Source: JAKQHY01 sp034429475 (GTDB taxonomy: Bacteria > Chloroflexota > Anaerolineae > B4-G1 > SLSP01). Taken from it: a stretch of 64,000 bases of DNA. Position numbers and translations under genes: made by a program. Position 1 is the stretch's first letter, and the number at the start of each line of letters is the position of its first letter. Under the pieces are notes generated by a model that was given only the letters and a program-made list of their open reading frames with translations, did not search any database and was not told the origin of the DNA. The stretch lies in NCBI GenBank assembly GCA_034429475.1, contig DAOUGD010000126.1, positions 124,001-188,000 of the forward strand, given 5' to 3'. Positions 27,398 through 36,869 of this stretch are shown here, one piece after another.

Positions 27398-29164
27398 ATG
27401 GACAAGGATAACACCAAGCGAACTGATCGGAGCGATTCTTCCCTGGCGGAAGACATCCTGATCTGGCGTCAACAATTGATCCGGCAGGTGCTGCGCGTGA
27501 TGCTCATTTTCGGCGGTTTGATGGTTGCCGCCGGTTCCTATTCCACTTATTCACGCGGCATCTTGTGGGCGATGGGCGTCTATATCGGCGTCTACGTGAT
27601 CGTGGTGTTCTTGGCGCTGTGGCGGGAGACTCCGTACAAACTACAAGTGGTGGGCATCCAGTTGATCCTGTATACCCTATCCGTCGTTGTCTTTATCACA
27701 CGAGGACTGGGCGACAGCAGCCGCGTCTATCTCCTGACGATGGTCTTTATCTCAGTTCTCTTTTTGGGGGAACGGGCGGCCCTTTTGACTATAGGCATCG
27801 TTGTGATTACCATGGTGGGGATGGGTTGGGCTTTTACCAGCGGGCGTCTCATCCCCGTTGAAGTGGTTTCAACGGATTTGAGCGCCTGGATACCCCTGTC
27901 CCTTGAAGTGTTGAGCATGGGTATTTTCATCATGCTCTTGCTTTCTTCCTATACTGCCCGCTTCAACACGTATGTAACCCGGAGTCGTGAACTGGCCCGG
28001 TCTCTGGAGGAAAACCAGGCCACTTTGGAGACCCAGGTGGCGCGGCGCACGGCCGATTTGGAAAGACGCAGCCGGCAATTGGAAACAGCCACAACGGTAG
28101 CGCGCGAAGCGACCGCCATCCAAAATGTGGAAACCTTGTTGCAACGCACCGTTCAGCTTATTTCGGATTACTTTGGCTTCTATCATACGGGCATCTTTTT
28201 GATAGACCCCGCGGGCGAATACGCCATGTTGCGGGCTGCGTCGTCGGAGGCGGGCCAGCGTTTATTGGCGCGCGGCTATCATTTGAAAGTGGGGGAGGAG
28301 GGCGTCGTCGGGTACGTAACCCAGCAGGGCGCGCCGCGCATTGCCCAGGATATGGGCGCGGATGCTGTGTATGACAACCCGGAGATGCCGGCGACCCGCT
28401 CTGAAATGGCGTTGCCGTTGCAGGTGCGTGGGAAGATCATTGGGGCGTTGGACGTGCAGAGTGTTGCATCCCAAGCATTTACCCAGGAAGATGTGAACGT
28501 TTTGCAGGCGTTGGCCGACCAATTAGCCGTAGCGATTGAGAATACCCGTCTGGTGGCTGAATCGCAGGCAATGCTGGCCGCGGCGCAGCGCGCCTATGGC
28601 GAGATAGGCCGTGTCGCCTGGCAGGAAATGTTCCGTGCCCGTGGCGAGTTGGCGGCACGGTACGATCCTCACAATCTGCTGTCGCTAGATGCGGCACACC
28701 CTGACACCGCGAAACCGCACGCACCGCAATCCCCCTCGGAAGTGGTCGCGCCGCCACAAATGTTGGCGGTGCCTCTGAAAAGCCGGGGGCAAGTCATCGG
28801 AGAACTCGCCGCTTACATCCCCGCGGTTCAGCCCTGGACGACAGATCAACGTGAACTTTTGGAGACCCTGGCCGAGCAGTTGGGGGTGGCGCTGGAAAGC
28901 GCGCGGTTGTACCAGGATACGCAGCGCCGCGCGGCTCGCGAACAGGTGACGCGCGAGATCACCGACGCTTTGCAGCGCGCAGTGAATATGGAAGCGTTGA
29001 TGCGGATTGCGACTGAAGAGTTAAATCGCACTCTACGCGGTTCGCACGCTTACGTCCGTTTGAATTTGGGGGAAACCCAATCTGACGATCCGGCTGCGTC
29101 CCAACAACCACAGCCCGCGTCAGAGACGCCCCCGTTGAAGCCGGGAGACGGCGACTATGAGTAA
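27398..29164 (+). CDS. Six-helix membrane GAF protein (paralogue 5)
   Basis: Protein of 588 residues. The lead lacks the PPxFEGDEEKTR motif (SLAEDILIWRQQLIRQVL instead). Six helices (about 30-185), coiled coil (LEENQATLETQVARRTADLE), GAF 244-396 (FGFYHTGIFLID, AASSEAGQRLLARGYHLKVG, GVVGYV; one residue shorter at VYDNPEMPATRSEMALPL), shortened GAF with a Pro-rich insert (about 430-450) and tail from ~501 (LLQ-type: ALQRAVNMEALMRIATEELNRTL). The last ~30 residues are low-complexity (Pro, Gln, Ser, Asp). The stop overlaps the next ATG by 8 bases. Confidence 0.84.
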   Translation: MDKDNTKRTDRSDSSLAEDILIWRQQLIRQVLRVMLIFGGLMVAAGSYSTYSRGILWAMGVYIGVYVIVVFLALWRETPYKLQVVGIQLILYTLSVVVFITRGLGDSSRVYLLTMVFISVLFLGERAALLTIGIVVITMVGMGWAFTSGRLIPVEVVSTDLSAWIPLSLEVLSMGIFIMLLLSSYTARFNTYVTRSRELARSLEENQATLETQVARRTADLERRSRQLETATTVAREATAIQNVETLLQRTVQLISDYFGFYHTGIFLIDPAGEYAMLRAASSEAGQRLLARGYHLKVGEEGVVGYVTQQGAPRIAQDMGADAVYDNPEMPATRSEMALPLQVRGKIIGALDVQSVASQAFTQEDVNVLQALADQLAVAIENTRLVAESQAMLAAAQRAYGEIGRVAWQEMFRARGELAARYDPHNLLSLDAAHPDTAKPHAPQSPSEVVAPPQMLAVPLKSRGQVIGELAAYIPAVQPWTTDQRELLETLAEQLGVALESARLYQDTQRRAAREQVTREITDALQRAVNMEALMRIATEELNRTLRGSHAYVRLNLGETQSDDPAASQQPQPASETPPLKPGDGDYE

Positions 29165-32100
29165 AAAGAATTTCATTCTGAGCGAAGCGAAGAAACAGAA
29201 ACCGCAAGTGAAAAAAACACATCCTACCCTGGGGCTGGTGACCCACGTGGTGGAATGGCCTGGCGACTGGTGGGTGGGCGCCCAGGCGTTGGCGCAGGCG
29301 CAGGATGTTAACGTGATTTCGTTTTTCACCGGCATTGACTGGGAGAACGATATGCGCTGCATCCTGCATCGCCTGGTCAGCCCTGAACACCTCGATGGGG
29401 TGGGATTGGCGCAATGGTGGCCTACGCGTGAGGATTTTGAGGCCGCATACCAGCAGTATTACAGCCCACTGCCGGTCGTGAACTCCCATCGTTTCTATCC
29501 TGGCGTTCCCGGTGCCACGACGGGTGACTATGCGGGGATGTACACAGCCGTCAGTCACCTGATTCAAACCCACGGCTGCCGCCGCATCGCCTTTATCCAG
29601 GGGCCGGCCGGGCACCCGACTTCCCTCAATCGCTATAACGCCTACCTGGACGCGCTGACTGCTTTTGATATCCCCTTCGACCCCGCGTTGGTGACGCCGG
29701 GGGACTTCTCCGGCGCACTGGAGGCCGCGGCGATTGCTACTTTGCTGGATGAACGTCACCTCCGCCCCAAACTGGACATAGATGCGGTGGTTGCGGCCAA
29801 TGACAACCAGGCCCTAGCTGCCCTGGACGCCTTGCGCGCGCGCGGGGTGCGGGTGCCGCAAGAGATCGCCCTGGCGGGCTTTGATGATATTAAGGCGGCG
29901 CGCTTCGCAATGCCGGCATTGACGACCGTGAAAGTGCCCACCTATGAGTTAGGCTACGCTGTGGCTGAACTGCTCCTCTCCCTAGTCCGCGGGCAGCCGA
30001 CGCCGGAGCAAATCCTGGTGCCGGCCGACCTGGTGATCCGCGAGTCGTGCGGCTGTTTGCCCCCTGCCGTGCTGGACGCAGCCTCTCTGTCCCTTCCGGC
30101 CCCGGCGGCCTCGGAATCTGAGGCGTTGATCGGGGCGGACGCTTTCGCCGCGGTGCGTGAGCCGCTGTTGGCCGACGTGGCCCGGACCATGGTGTCGCCG
30201 CTAGGGGAGCAGTGGGGCGCGACTCTGTTGGAGACTTTGCAGCAGGAGGTGTGTCCTGCGGTCGCCGGAGAGCCGGCGGACGCGGCTTTTCTGTCGGCCT
30301 TCTACGAGGTGTTGCGCCAGATGCGCCTGGCGGGAACACCGCTCTCGCTGGGGCAGACGCTCCTGTCGGCGCTGCGGCGTCACCTGACGCCCGCGCTCGC
30401 GGCTGACCTTTTGACGTTGACCCGCGTCGAGAGCTGCATACAGCAGGCGCGCGTCTTGCTGGCGGAGATTGCACAGCAGGCGCAGGATCAGGAAACTGCC
30501 CAAAAGGCGCAGCGCACCGAGCGGCTGCGGAACTTGGAGCAGGCATTGTTGGCTACCTTCGATCTCAAGACGCAGTTGGATGTCCTGGTGCGGGAACTGG
30601 AAGGTCTGGGCATTCCTGGCGCGTATCTTTCGTTGTACCTTGATCCGACGGCGCCGACGGGCGACGCGCGGATGATCATGGCTTACAACGAAAATGGACG
30701 GATTTCCCTGCCGGACGGGGGGGCGACATTCCCGGCCCGGCATTTGCTGCCGGCAGACAGCATGCCGGTGGGCCGACGTTACAATTGGGTGGTTGAACCG
30801 CTTTACTTTCAGCGCACCCAACTGGGCTTCATCGTGTTTGAGGTTGGCCCGCAAGAGACATCTCTCTATACTCTCTTGAGCCACCAGATCAGCGTCGCCT
30901 TGCAGGGGGTGCTGTCGGTGCGGGAGCGTGACGCACTGTTGTACTCGCTGGATCGCCGCGCCCGGCGTGCTCAGGCCGCGACGGAAGTGTCGCAGGCCGC
31001 CAGCAGCCTGTTGGATCCCGACGAACTGATCCGCCAGGCGGTGGAATTGATCCGCGAACGATTCGCCTTGTATTATGCCGGGGTGTTCCTGGTGGATGAA
31101 ACCGGTGAGTGGAGTGGGGAGCCTGGGGGAAAGTGGGCGGTGCTGCGCGCTGGCTCCGGCGAGGCCGGCCGGCAGATGTTGGCCCAGGGACACAAACTGG
31201 CCGTGGGGAGCAGTTCTATGATCGGGTGGTGCGTTGCTAACCGGCAGGCGCGCATCGCGTTGGATGTGGGGGCGGAGGCCGTGCGTTTCGACAATCCCTT
31301 CTTGCCTAAGACTCGCTCTGAATTGGCGTTACCTCTGATCAGCCGGGATCAAGCCTTGGGCGCCCTGACGATTCAGAGCGATCAGCCGGCGGCGTTTGAG
31401 ACGGACGACATTGCCATTTTGCAGACGATGGCCGATCGGTTAGCTGACGCTTTCGCTGACGCGCGTCTCTACGCCGACCTGCGCCGCGAACAGCGCCTGA
31501 TGGACGCGCTGATGGATAACGTCCCCGATCACATTTACTTCAAGGATAGGCAGAGCCGTTTTATTCGGCTCAGCAAATCACAAGTAGAACGTTTTGGCGT
31601 GCATGAGCCTACCGAAGCTGTTGGCAAAACCGACTTCGACTTCTTCACCGCAGACCACGCTCGTCCAGCCTATGAAACTGAACAGGAAATCATTAGAACC
31701 GGTCAGCCGATTCTCGATCTTGAGGAGCGCGAGACGTGGTCGAATCGCCCGGATACGTGGGTGCTGACCTCCAAACTACCTCTGTATGATGACGCCGGTA
31801 ACATCGTCGGCACCTTTGGTATTTCGCGCGATATTACGTCGCTCAAACGGGCAGAGATGCAGTTGCAGCAAGAGCGCAACTTGCTGCGCTCACTCATTGA
31901 CACGATCCCGGATTACGTATACATCAAAGACCGGCAGAGCCGCTTTGTCATCAACAACCGGGCGCACTTGCGGCTGTTGGGCGCGCAGAGTCAGGAAGAG
32001 GTAACCGGGAAAAACGATTTTGACATTTTCCCCCACGACTTGGCTGCATCCTATTACGCTGACGAACAGACGTTGATGAAATCCGGGCAACCCTTGTTGA

Positions 32101-33809
32101 ATCACGAGGAGCCGGCCGTGTCCCAGAGCACGGGGGAACAGTTGTGGGTGTCTACCACTAAAATCCCCTTGTTTGACGCGACGGGAAGCGTCACCGGCTT
32201 TGTGGGAGTGACGCGCGACATCACGGACATCAAGCGGACGGAGGCGGTGTTGCTGCGCCGCAACGTGCAGCTTGAGACGGTGTCCGAAGTGTCGCGGCTG
32301 GCCGGCGGCGCTATGGAAGCCGAGATGTTGTTGCAGCAAGTGGTAGACCTGGTCAAAGATCGGCTGGATTTGTACTACGCGGGCGTGTTCCTGGTGGACG
32401 CGACGGGCCGGTGGGCGGTGTTGCGGGCCGGTTCCGGGGACGTGGGACGCGAGATGGCGGCGAAGGGTCATCAATTGGAAGTGGGGGGCGACTCGATGAT
32501 CGGCTGGTGTGTGGCGAATCGCCAGGCGCGCATCGCATTGGACGTGGGGCAAGAGTCCGTGCGCAAGCCGCATCCGCTGCTGCCCGCCACTCGCTCGGAA
32601 TTGGCGCTGCCCCTGATCAGCCGGGGGCGCGCCCTGGGCGCCATGACCATTCAGAGCAACCAACCGGCCGCCTTTGGCGAGCAGGATGTGGCGGTGCTGC
32701 AATCCATGGCGGATCAACTGGCTAACGCCCTTGAAAATATCCGCCTGCGCAATCAGACCCAGGCGCAGGTCGCAGAAATGCAAACGTTGCAGAAGATCAG
32801 CGAATCTGTAGCCGGCATGACCGATCTGGGCGCGACACTCGATGCGACGGTAGCTGCCCTTTCGGATACGCTGGGCTTTACCTATATCGCGGTTAATTTG
32901 ATAGATACGACGGCCAGGGAAGTACAGACGCCGCGCGCGATAGGGTGGGCCGCTTCGCTGGAAGGGCTGGTGCGCTCCCTGGATGCCCTGCAAGGCGATA
33001 TCTTAATGGACGTAGCGCGCAAGCGGGAAATCGAGGTGATTGATGGCTGGGATGCTCGTTTCGACCGCGAGTTGTTTGAACGGGCCGGCCATGCCAATCT
33101 CGTGCGCGTCTACGTGCCGCTGATCGCCCATGATATGGTCATTGGGGTGCTGGAAGTCGGCCACCATCGCCAGGAGCGCGCCAAAGTCACGCCGGAGGAA
33201 GTCAACTTGCTGCGTAACATTGCCGACCGGGTTGCTGTTGCAGTGGAAAACGCCCGCTTGCTGGAGCAGACCCGCGCCGCACTGGCCGAGATGCAAGCTG
33301 TGCAGCGTCGCTATCAGCAACAAGCGTGGGTGGATTATTTGCAGGTGGCCGCCGCCACCGCTTATGAAACGCAGCGCCCGGGCGCTGCCCCTCTGGGCGA
33401 CGCAGTACTGCCTGAAGTCCGGCGGGTGATCGCGGATCAGCAGGCTGTGACCGTCCCCGTCGGCGAAAGCGTGGTGAACCATGCCGCCTTAGCCGTCCCC
33501 ATCACCTTGCGCGACCAGGTCATTGGCGTGCTGGGCATTCACGATGAAGATGGCGCCCGCCAGTGGACTGCGGATGAGGTGGCGCTGTTGGAAGCGGTGG
33601 CCGAGCGGATGGGGCAGACAGCAGAAACCCTGCGGTTGCTGGACGAAACGCAGCGGGCAGCGTCGCGGGAGCGTTTAACGGGGAACGTCGCGGCGCAGAT
33701 GCGTGCTTCGTTGGATGTGGATACCGTGTTACAGACAGCCGTGCGCGCCATTGGCGAGGCGCTGGGGCTGCACGATTTGACCATTGAATTGGGCGCGGGC
33801 GGGGAGTAG
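29157..33809 (+). CDS. LacI-type binding domain with multiple GAF and PAS domains
   Basis: Protein of 1550 residues, predicted cytosolic. Residues 20-300: LacI-type binding fold (LIQTHGCRRIAFIQGPAGHP, QEIALAGFDDIKAARFA, TVKVPTYELGYAVAELL) ending RESCGC, no HTH. Then a helical linker, GAF-like 463-590, GAF of the LYYAGVFLVDE / SMIGWCV subtype 610-775, PAS 781-905 and PAS 908-1035 (both with a YFKD/YIKDRQSRF start and a GxSRDIT / GVTRDIT end, so internal duplicates), a second LYYAGVFLVD GAF 1040-1205, a diverged GAF 1215-1370, a shortened GAF and the tail from ~1493 (ETQRAASRERLTGNV). The first GAF has an insert (GEWSGEPGGKWAV). The N-terminal codons overlap a repeat-like sequence (see findings). 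No kinase. Confidence 0.87.
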   Translation: MSKKNFILSEAKKQKPQVKKTHPTLGLVTHVVEWPGDWWVGAQALAQAQDVNVISFFTGIDWENDMRCILHRLVSPEHLDGVGLAQWWPTREDFEAAYQQYYSPLPVVNSHRFYPGVPGATTGDYAGMYTAVSHLIQTHGCRRIAFIQGPAGHPTSLNRYNAYLDALTAFDIPFDPALVTPGDFSGALEAAAIATLLDERHLRPKLDIDAVVAANDNQALAALDALRARGVRVPQEIALAGFDDIKAARFAMPALTTVKVPTYELGYAVAELLLSLVRGQPTPEQILVPADLVIRESCGCLPPAVLDAASLSLPAPAASESEALIGADAFAAVREPLLADVARTMVSPLGEQWGATLLETLQQEVCPAVAGEPADAAFLSAFYEVLRQMRLAGTPLSLGQTLLSALRRHLTPALAADLLTLTRVESCIQQARVLLAEIAQQAQDQETAQKAQRTERLRNLEQALLATFDLKTQLDVLVRELEGLGIPGAYLSLYLDPTAPTGDARMIMAYNENGRISLPDGGATFPARHLLPADSMPVGRRYNWVVEPLYFQRTQLGFIVFEVGPQETSLYTLLSHQISVALQGVLSVRERDALLYSLDRRARRAQAATEVSQAASSLLDPDELIRQAVELIRERFALYYAGVFLVDETGEWSGEPGGKWAVLRAGSGEAGRQMLAQGHKLAVGSSSMIGWCVANRQARIALDVGAEAVRFDNPFLPKTRSELALPLISRDQALGALTIQSDQPAAFETDDIAILQTMADRLADAFADARLYADLRREQRLMDALMDNVPDHIYFKDRQSRFIRLSKSQVERFGVHEPTEAVGKTDFDFFTADHARPAYETEQEIIRTGQPILDLEERETWSNRPDTWVLTSKLPLYDDAGNIVGTFGISRDITSLKRAEMQLQQERNLLRSLIDTIPDYVYIKDRQSRFVINNRAHLRLLGAQSQEEVTGKNDFDIFPHDLAASYYADEQTLMKSGQPLLNHEEPAVSQSTGEQLWVSTTKIPLFDATGSVTGFVGVTRDITDIKRTEAVLLRRNVQLETVSEVSRLAGGAMEAEMLLQQVVDLVKDRLDLYYAGVFLVDATGRWAVLRAGSGDVGREMAAKGHQLEVGGDSMIGWCVANRQARIALDVGQESVRKPHPLLPATRSELALPLISRGRALGAMTIQSNQPAAFGEQDVAVLQSMADQLANALENIRLRNQTQAQVAEMQTLQKISESVAGMTDLGATLDATVAALSDTLGFTYIAVNLIDTTAREVQTPRAIGWAASLEGLVRSLDALQGDILMDVARKREIEVIDGWDARFDRELFERAGHANLVRVYVPLIAHDMVIGVLEVGHHRQERAKVTPEEVNLLRNIADRVAVAVENARLLEQTRAALAEMQAVQRRYQQQAWVDYLQVAAATAYETQRPGAAPLGDAVLPEVRRVIADQQAVTVPVGESVVNHAALAVPITLRDQVIGVLGIHDEDGARQWTADEVALLEAVAERMGQTAETLRLLDETQRAASRERLTGNVAAQMRASLDVDTVLQTAVRAIGEALGLHDLTIELGAGGE

Positions 33810-33814
33810 GGGAC

Positions 33815-35509
33815 ATGACGACGATAGATAAGATCAAGCGTTTCTTGGCTCCGCCGGTAGTGGGCGACGACCGGGATATGCTCTATACCGTGACACTGCT
33901 GAACACGATCCTGTGGATTATCTTCGCCGCTACCCTGCTGGGGTCTGGGATCATGATGATCCTGGAACCAGACGAAATCTTTGTCGATCTGCTTCTGGGG
34001 ATCGTGCTGACGCTGGCCCTGTTGGGCCTGCGGGAGGCGTTACATCGGGGGTACGCCCGCGTGGTTGCCTGGCTGTTGACCTTGTTGCTGTGGAGTACCG
34101 TGGTGTATCTGACCATGACTTCTGGGGGAATCCAGGGGATGGTGGCAACGGCGTTCTACCTGGTCATTGTCGCTGCCGGGGTCCTGCTGGGGGCCAACGC
34201 CACGCTCATCGTAGGCGCACTCTGCCTGGTGGCTGTCGTCGTCGCATTTTCCCTGGAGCGTGTCGGGGTCATTGCCGGGGTGACGGGGGCGGCGGCATCC
34301 GTCGTCGATCTGAGCACGATGGGGATTGTGCTGGTGCTGGTGAGCCTGTTGTTGCAGGCAAATCTGCGGGAACTGCGCCGGTGGAGCCGGCGCAACCGGC
34401 AGTACGAGCAAACCCTGATCGATCGCAACCGCGATTTGCAGATCAGCCGCGAGGAGCAGATTGCATATACTCGCACCGTGGAACGGCGCTTTGCGTATTT
34501 GGAGGCGGCCGCGCGGGTGACGTGGGAAACCGCCGCGATCCCGGAGTTGGCTTCATTGTGGCAACCATTGGTGACGCTGATCTGCACTGAATTTTCTTTC
34601 TATCACGTCGCCATCTGGCTGCTGGACGAACCGCACCGGCAGTTGATCTTGCAGGCGGCGTCTGGGGCCGAGGGCCTGCGCCGCTTGGCGCGGGAAGCGC
34701 ACCTGGAGCTGATGGAATCGCCAGATTTAGAAACCGTGGTGTGGCGCGGTGAAAGTCGGGTTTGTCGCGCGGCCAGTAGAGAGCACGCGCTGCCGACTGA
34801 GATAGACTTTTTTGCCGATCCTGACCTACCCGAAGCTCGCACCATCCTCTGGCTGCCGTTGCGCCAGGCGCAGGGGGGCGAAGTGTTTGGCATCTTGGCC
34901 CTGTACAGCCGTGAGGCGGATGCCTTTGACCGGCAAGATACGTTGGTTTTGCAGGCGTTGGCCGACCAGTCGGCGATGCTCATCAACCAGGCGCGCCTGC
35001 GAGTCGCGTTGCAGGAGAGCCTCCAGACCGCGGAGCGCGTTTCCGGCCGTGTGGCTCGCGAGTCATGGCAGCATTGGCTGCGCGCAGAGGGGGGGCGCAG
35101 CTATCGTTATGGGAGCGAGACGGCGGATACGCTTACCGACATGTCCGCGGCGCTACCGGAATTGCTGTTGCCGTTGCGGGTGCGTGGACAAGTGTTGGGT
35201 CAGATTGTGGCCCACAAATTGGAGGGGGCGTGGACGGCAGAAGAGAACGCCATGCTGGAAACTTTGATGGCGCAGTTGGAGCAGGCGTTAGACAGTGCGC
35301 GTCTGTATGAGGTGACCCAGCGCCGTGCGCTGCGCGAACAACTCACCCGCGAAATCACCGACCATATTCGCGCTTCACTGACGGTGGAGGAGGCGATGCG
35401 CCGCGCCGTGCAGGAGGTGGCGCGGGTGCTGCGCGCGACAGAGACGGTGGGCCGCATCGGCGCCGAACGCACGCTGCTCCCCCCGGAGGAGGTGGCGAAC
35501 CATGAGTGA
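33815..35509 (+). CDS. Six-helix membrane GAF protein, diverged (paralogue 6)
   Basis: Protein of 564 residues. Lead APPVVGDDRDMLYTVTLLN, six helices (about 28-185), coiled coil, then a GAF (242-395) that keeps FSFYHVAIWLLDE but has lost much of the usual signature: ASGAEGLRRLAREAHLELM replaces AASSEGGQRMLARGHRLRV, the GIVGYV strand is replaced by LETVVWR, and NPDLP becomes DPDLPEARTILWLPL. Ligand binding may therefore be lost or altered. A shortened GAF with a reduced loop and a tail from ~495 (VTQRRALREQLTREI, ASLTVEEAMRRAVQEV) follow. It starts 5 bases after the previous stop and overlaps the next gene by 8 bases. Confidence 0.82.
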   Translation: MTTIDKIKRFLAPPVVGDDRDMLYTVTLLNTILWIIFAATLLGSGIMMILEPDEIFVDLLLGIVLTLALLGLREALHRGYARVVAWLLTLLLWSTVVYLTMTSGGIQGMVATAFYLVIVAAGVLLGANATLIVGALCLVAVVVAFSLERVGVIAGVTGAAASVVDLSTMGIVLVLVSLLLQANLRELRRWSRRNRQYEQTLIDRNRDLQISREEQIAYTRTVERRFAYLEAAARVTWETAAIPELASLWQPLVTLICTEFSFYHVAIWLLDEPHRQLILQAASGAEGLRRLAREAHLELMESPDLETVVWRGESRVCRAASREHALPTEIDFFADPDLPEARTILWLPLRQAQGGEVFGILALYSREADAFDRQDTLVLQALADQSAMLINQARLRVALQESLQTAERVSGRVARESWQHWLRAEGGRSYRYGSETADTLTDMSAALPELLLPLRVRGQVLGQIVAHKLEGAWTAEENAMLETLMAQLEQALDSARLYEVTQRRALREQLTREITDHIRASLTVEEAMRRAVQEVARVLRATETVGRIGAERTLLPPEEVANHE

Positions 35510-36869
35510 ACAACGCAAGTCTGACTCGCATTCGATGGTATCGGAAAAAGAGCGTCGGGAACGACTGATCCAGCAGGTGTCTTTGGTCACCCTGGGACTG
35601 TTTGTAGTTTTTACCGTAATGTATACGGTGGCCTGGCGGACAATCCCCGGGTTTCCCGCAGTTCTGTTGATCTGGGGGGTGGTGGGGATAGCGTGGATGA
35701 TTGGCGTACTCTGGCTGGCGCGGCGCAGGCATTTTGGGTTGGCTATCGGTTGTTGTTTGGGAGGGGGCGAGTTCATCTTCTTGGTTGTTATGTACTACAT
35801 GGGCGGCGCCACCGGGCCTATGACCATGAGCCTGGTCGCTATCCCCTTAATTGCCGGCGCGATGACCGGACGCCGAGTGGCGTTGCTCACCTTGCTGATC
35901 AACAGCTTCTTGTACCTGGTGTTTTTGGCGTTGGAGCACGTGGGGCTGATAATCCCCTATCCGATGCCCGCGATTTTACTCAAGGTGATGTGGGGCGGTG
36001 CCTTTGTAGCCGTTTCAAGCATTTTGTTGGTGCTCAATGCGCAGTTGTCGGTGTTCATGCAACGCTCGATCGCAGTGCTTGGACAGCAGCAGCGCGATCT
36101 GACGGTGGCGACGCAGCGCGCGCAGGCAGCCGTGGAGGCGGAACGCGAGCTGCGCCGGCGCGATGCGCAGGCAGCAGAGCAGTTGGACAACACCTTGAAG
36201 CAATACGTGAATTTCTTAGAATTGATCCGCGCCGGAGATTATGCCACCCGTCTGGACATGAACGAGATGGCGAAAGACAAAAACCTGTCCCTATCCCTGA
36301 TTAACCTGGGGCGCTATCTGAATGCAACCGTAGAGAGCCTAATAGAAGCGTTGACGGAAGTACAGTCCGTCCAGCAGGCTTACGTCCAGCGCTCCTGGCA
36401 AAGCCTGGCGGAAAGCGGGACGACGCCGGGGGGGTATCAATATCGGGAAGAAGGCGTGACCATCAACAACGATGTCTGGCTGCCCTCGATGACGCAGGCC
36501 GTGCGTTCCCGCAAGCTGGCCGTAGCTGAGCGGGAGCTGGCGATCCCCCTGCAAACGCGCGGACAGATCATTGGCGCGGTGGGCGCGCGGCGGGATGTGG
36601 CCCAGGAATGGGACGCCGAAGAATTGGAGATCATCGGGGCAGTCGCCGATCAGTTAGCGCAGACTATCGAGAACTTGCGGCTGCTGGACGACACCAACCG
36701 CCGTGCGTCGCGCGAGCAGGCTGTCGGCGAGGTGACAGCGCAGATTCGCGCCGAAGTGGAAATCGAAGCGGTGTTGGAGCGGGCTTTGATGGAATTAGGG
36801 CGCGCTTTGAATGCTGAGCGCGGCGCGGCGCGCCTGACCTTAGCCCAGCAGCAGGAGGAAGACGTATGA
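35502..36869 (+). CDS. Six-helix membrane protein with HAMP-like linker and tail, first GAF missing (paralogue 7)
   Basis: Protein of 455 residues, about 110 shorter than its paralogues. Six helices (about 30-180) are followed by a coiled coil and a HAMP-like segment at 225-285 (LELIRAGDYATRLDMNEM, then LINLGRYLNATVESLIEAL) in the place where the others carry the full GAF. The shortened GAF (288-390; WLPSMTQAVRSRKLAVAE, LAIPLQTRGQIIGAVGAR) and the common tail (DTNRRASREQAVGEV, EVEIEAVLERALMELGRAL) are kept. This shows that the first GAF is dispensable while the second module and tail are not. Overlaps both neighbours (8 and 4 bases). Confidence 0.82.
   Translation: MSEQRKSDSHSMVSEKERRERLIQQVSLVTLGLFVVFTVMYTVAWRTIPGFPAVLLIWGVVGIAWMIGVLWLARRRHFGLAIGCCLGGGEFIFLVVMYYMGGATGPMTMSLVAIPLIAGAMTGRRVALLTLLINSFLYLVFLALEHVGLIIPYPMPAILLKVMWGGAFVAVSSILLVLNAQLSVFMQRSIAVLGQQQRDLTVATQRAQAAVEAERELRRRDAQAAEQLDNTLKQYVNFLELIRAGDYATRLDMNEMAKDKNLSLSLINLGRYLNATVESLIEALTEVQSVQQAYVQRSWQSLAESGTTPGGYQYREEGVTINNDVWLPSMTQAVRSRKLAVAERELAIPLQTRGQIIGAVGARRDVAQEWDAEELEIIGAVADQLAQTIENLRLLDDTNRRASREQAVGEVTAQIRAEVEIEAVLERALMELGRALNAERGAARLTLAQQQEEDV

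Noticed and set aside
33913..34590. Plus-strand 225-codon frame within a six-helix protein gene
   Set aside because: Shifted shadow of the membrane module; composition is Gly/Arg-rich low complexity with no domain.
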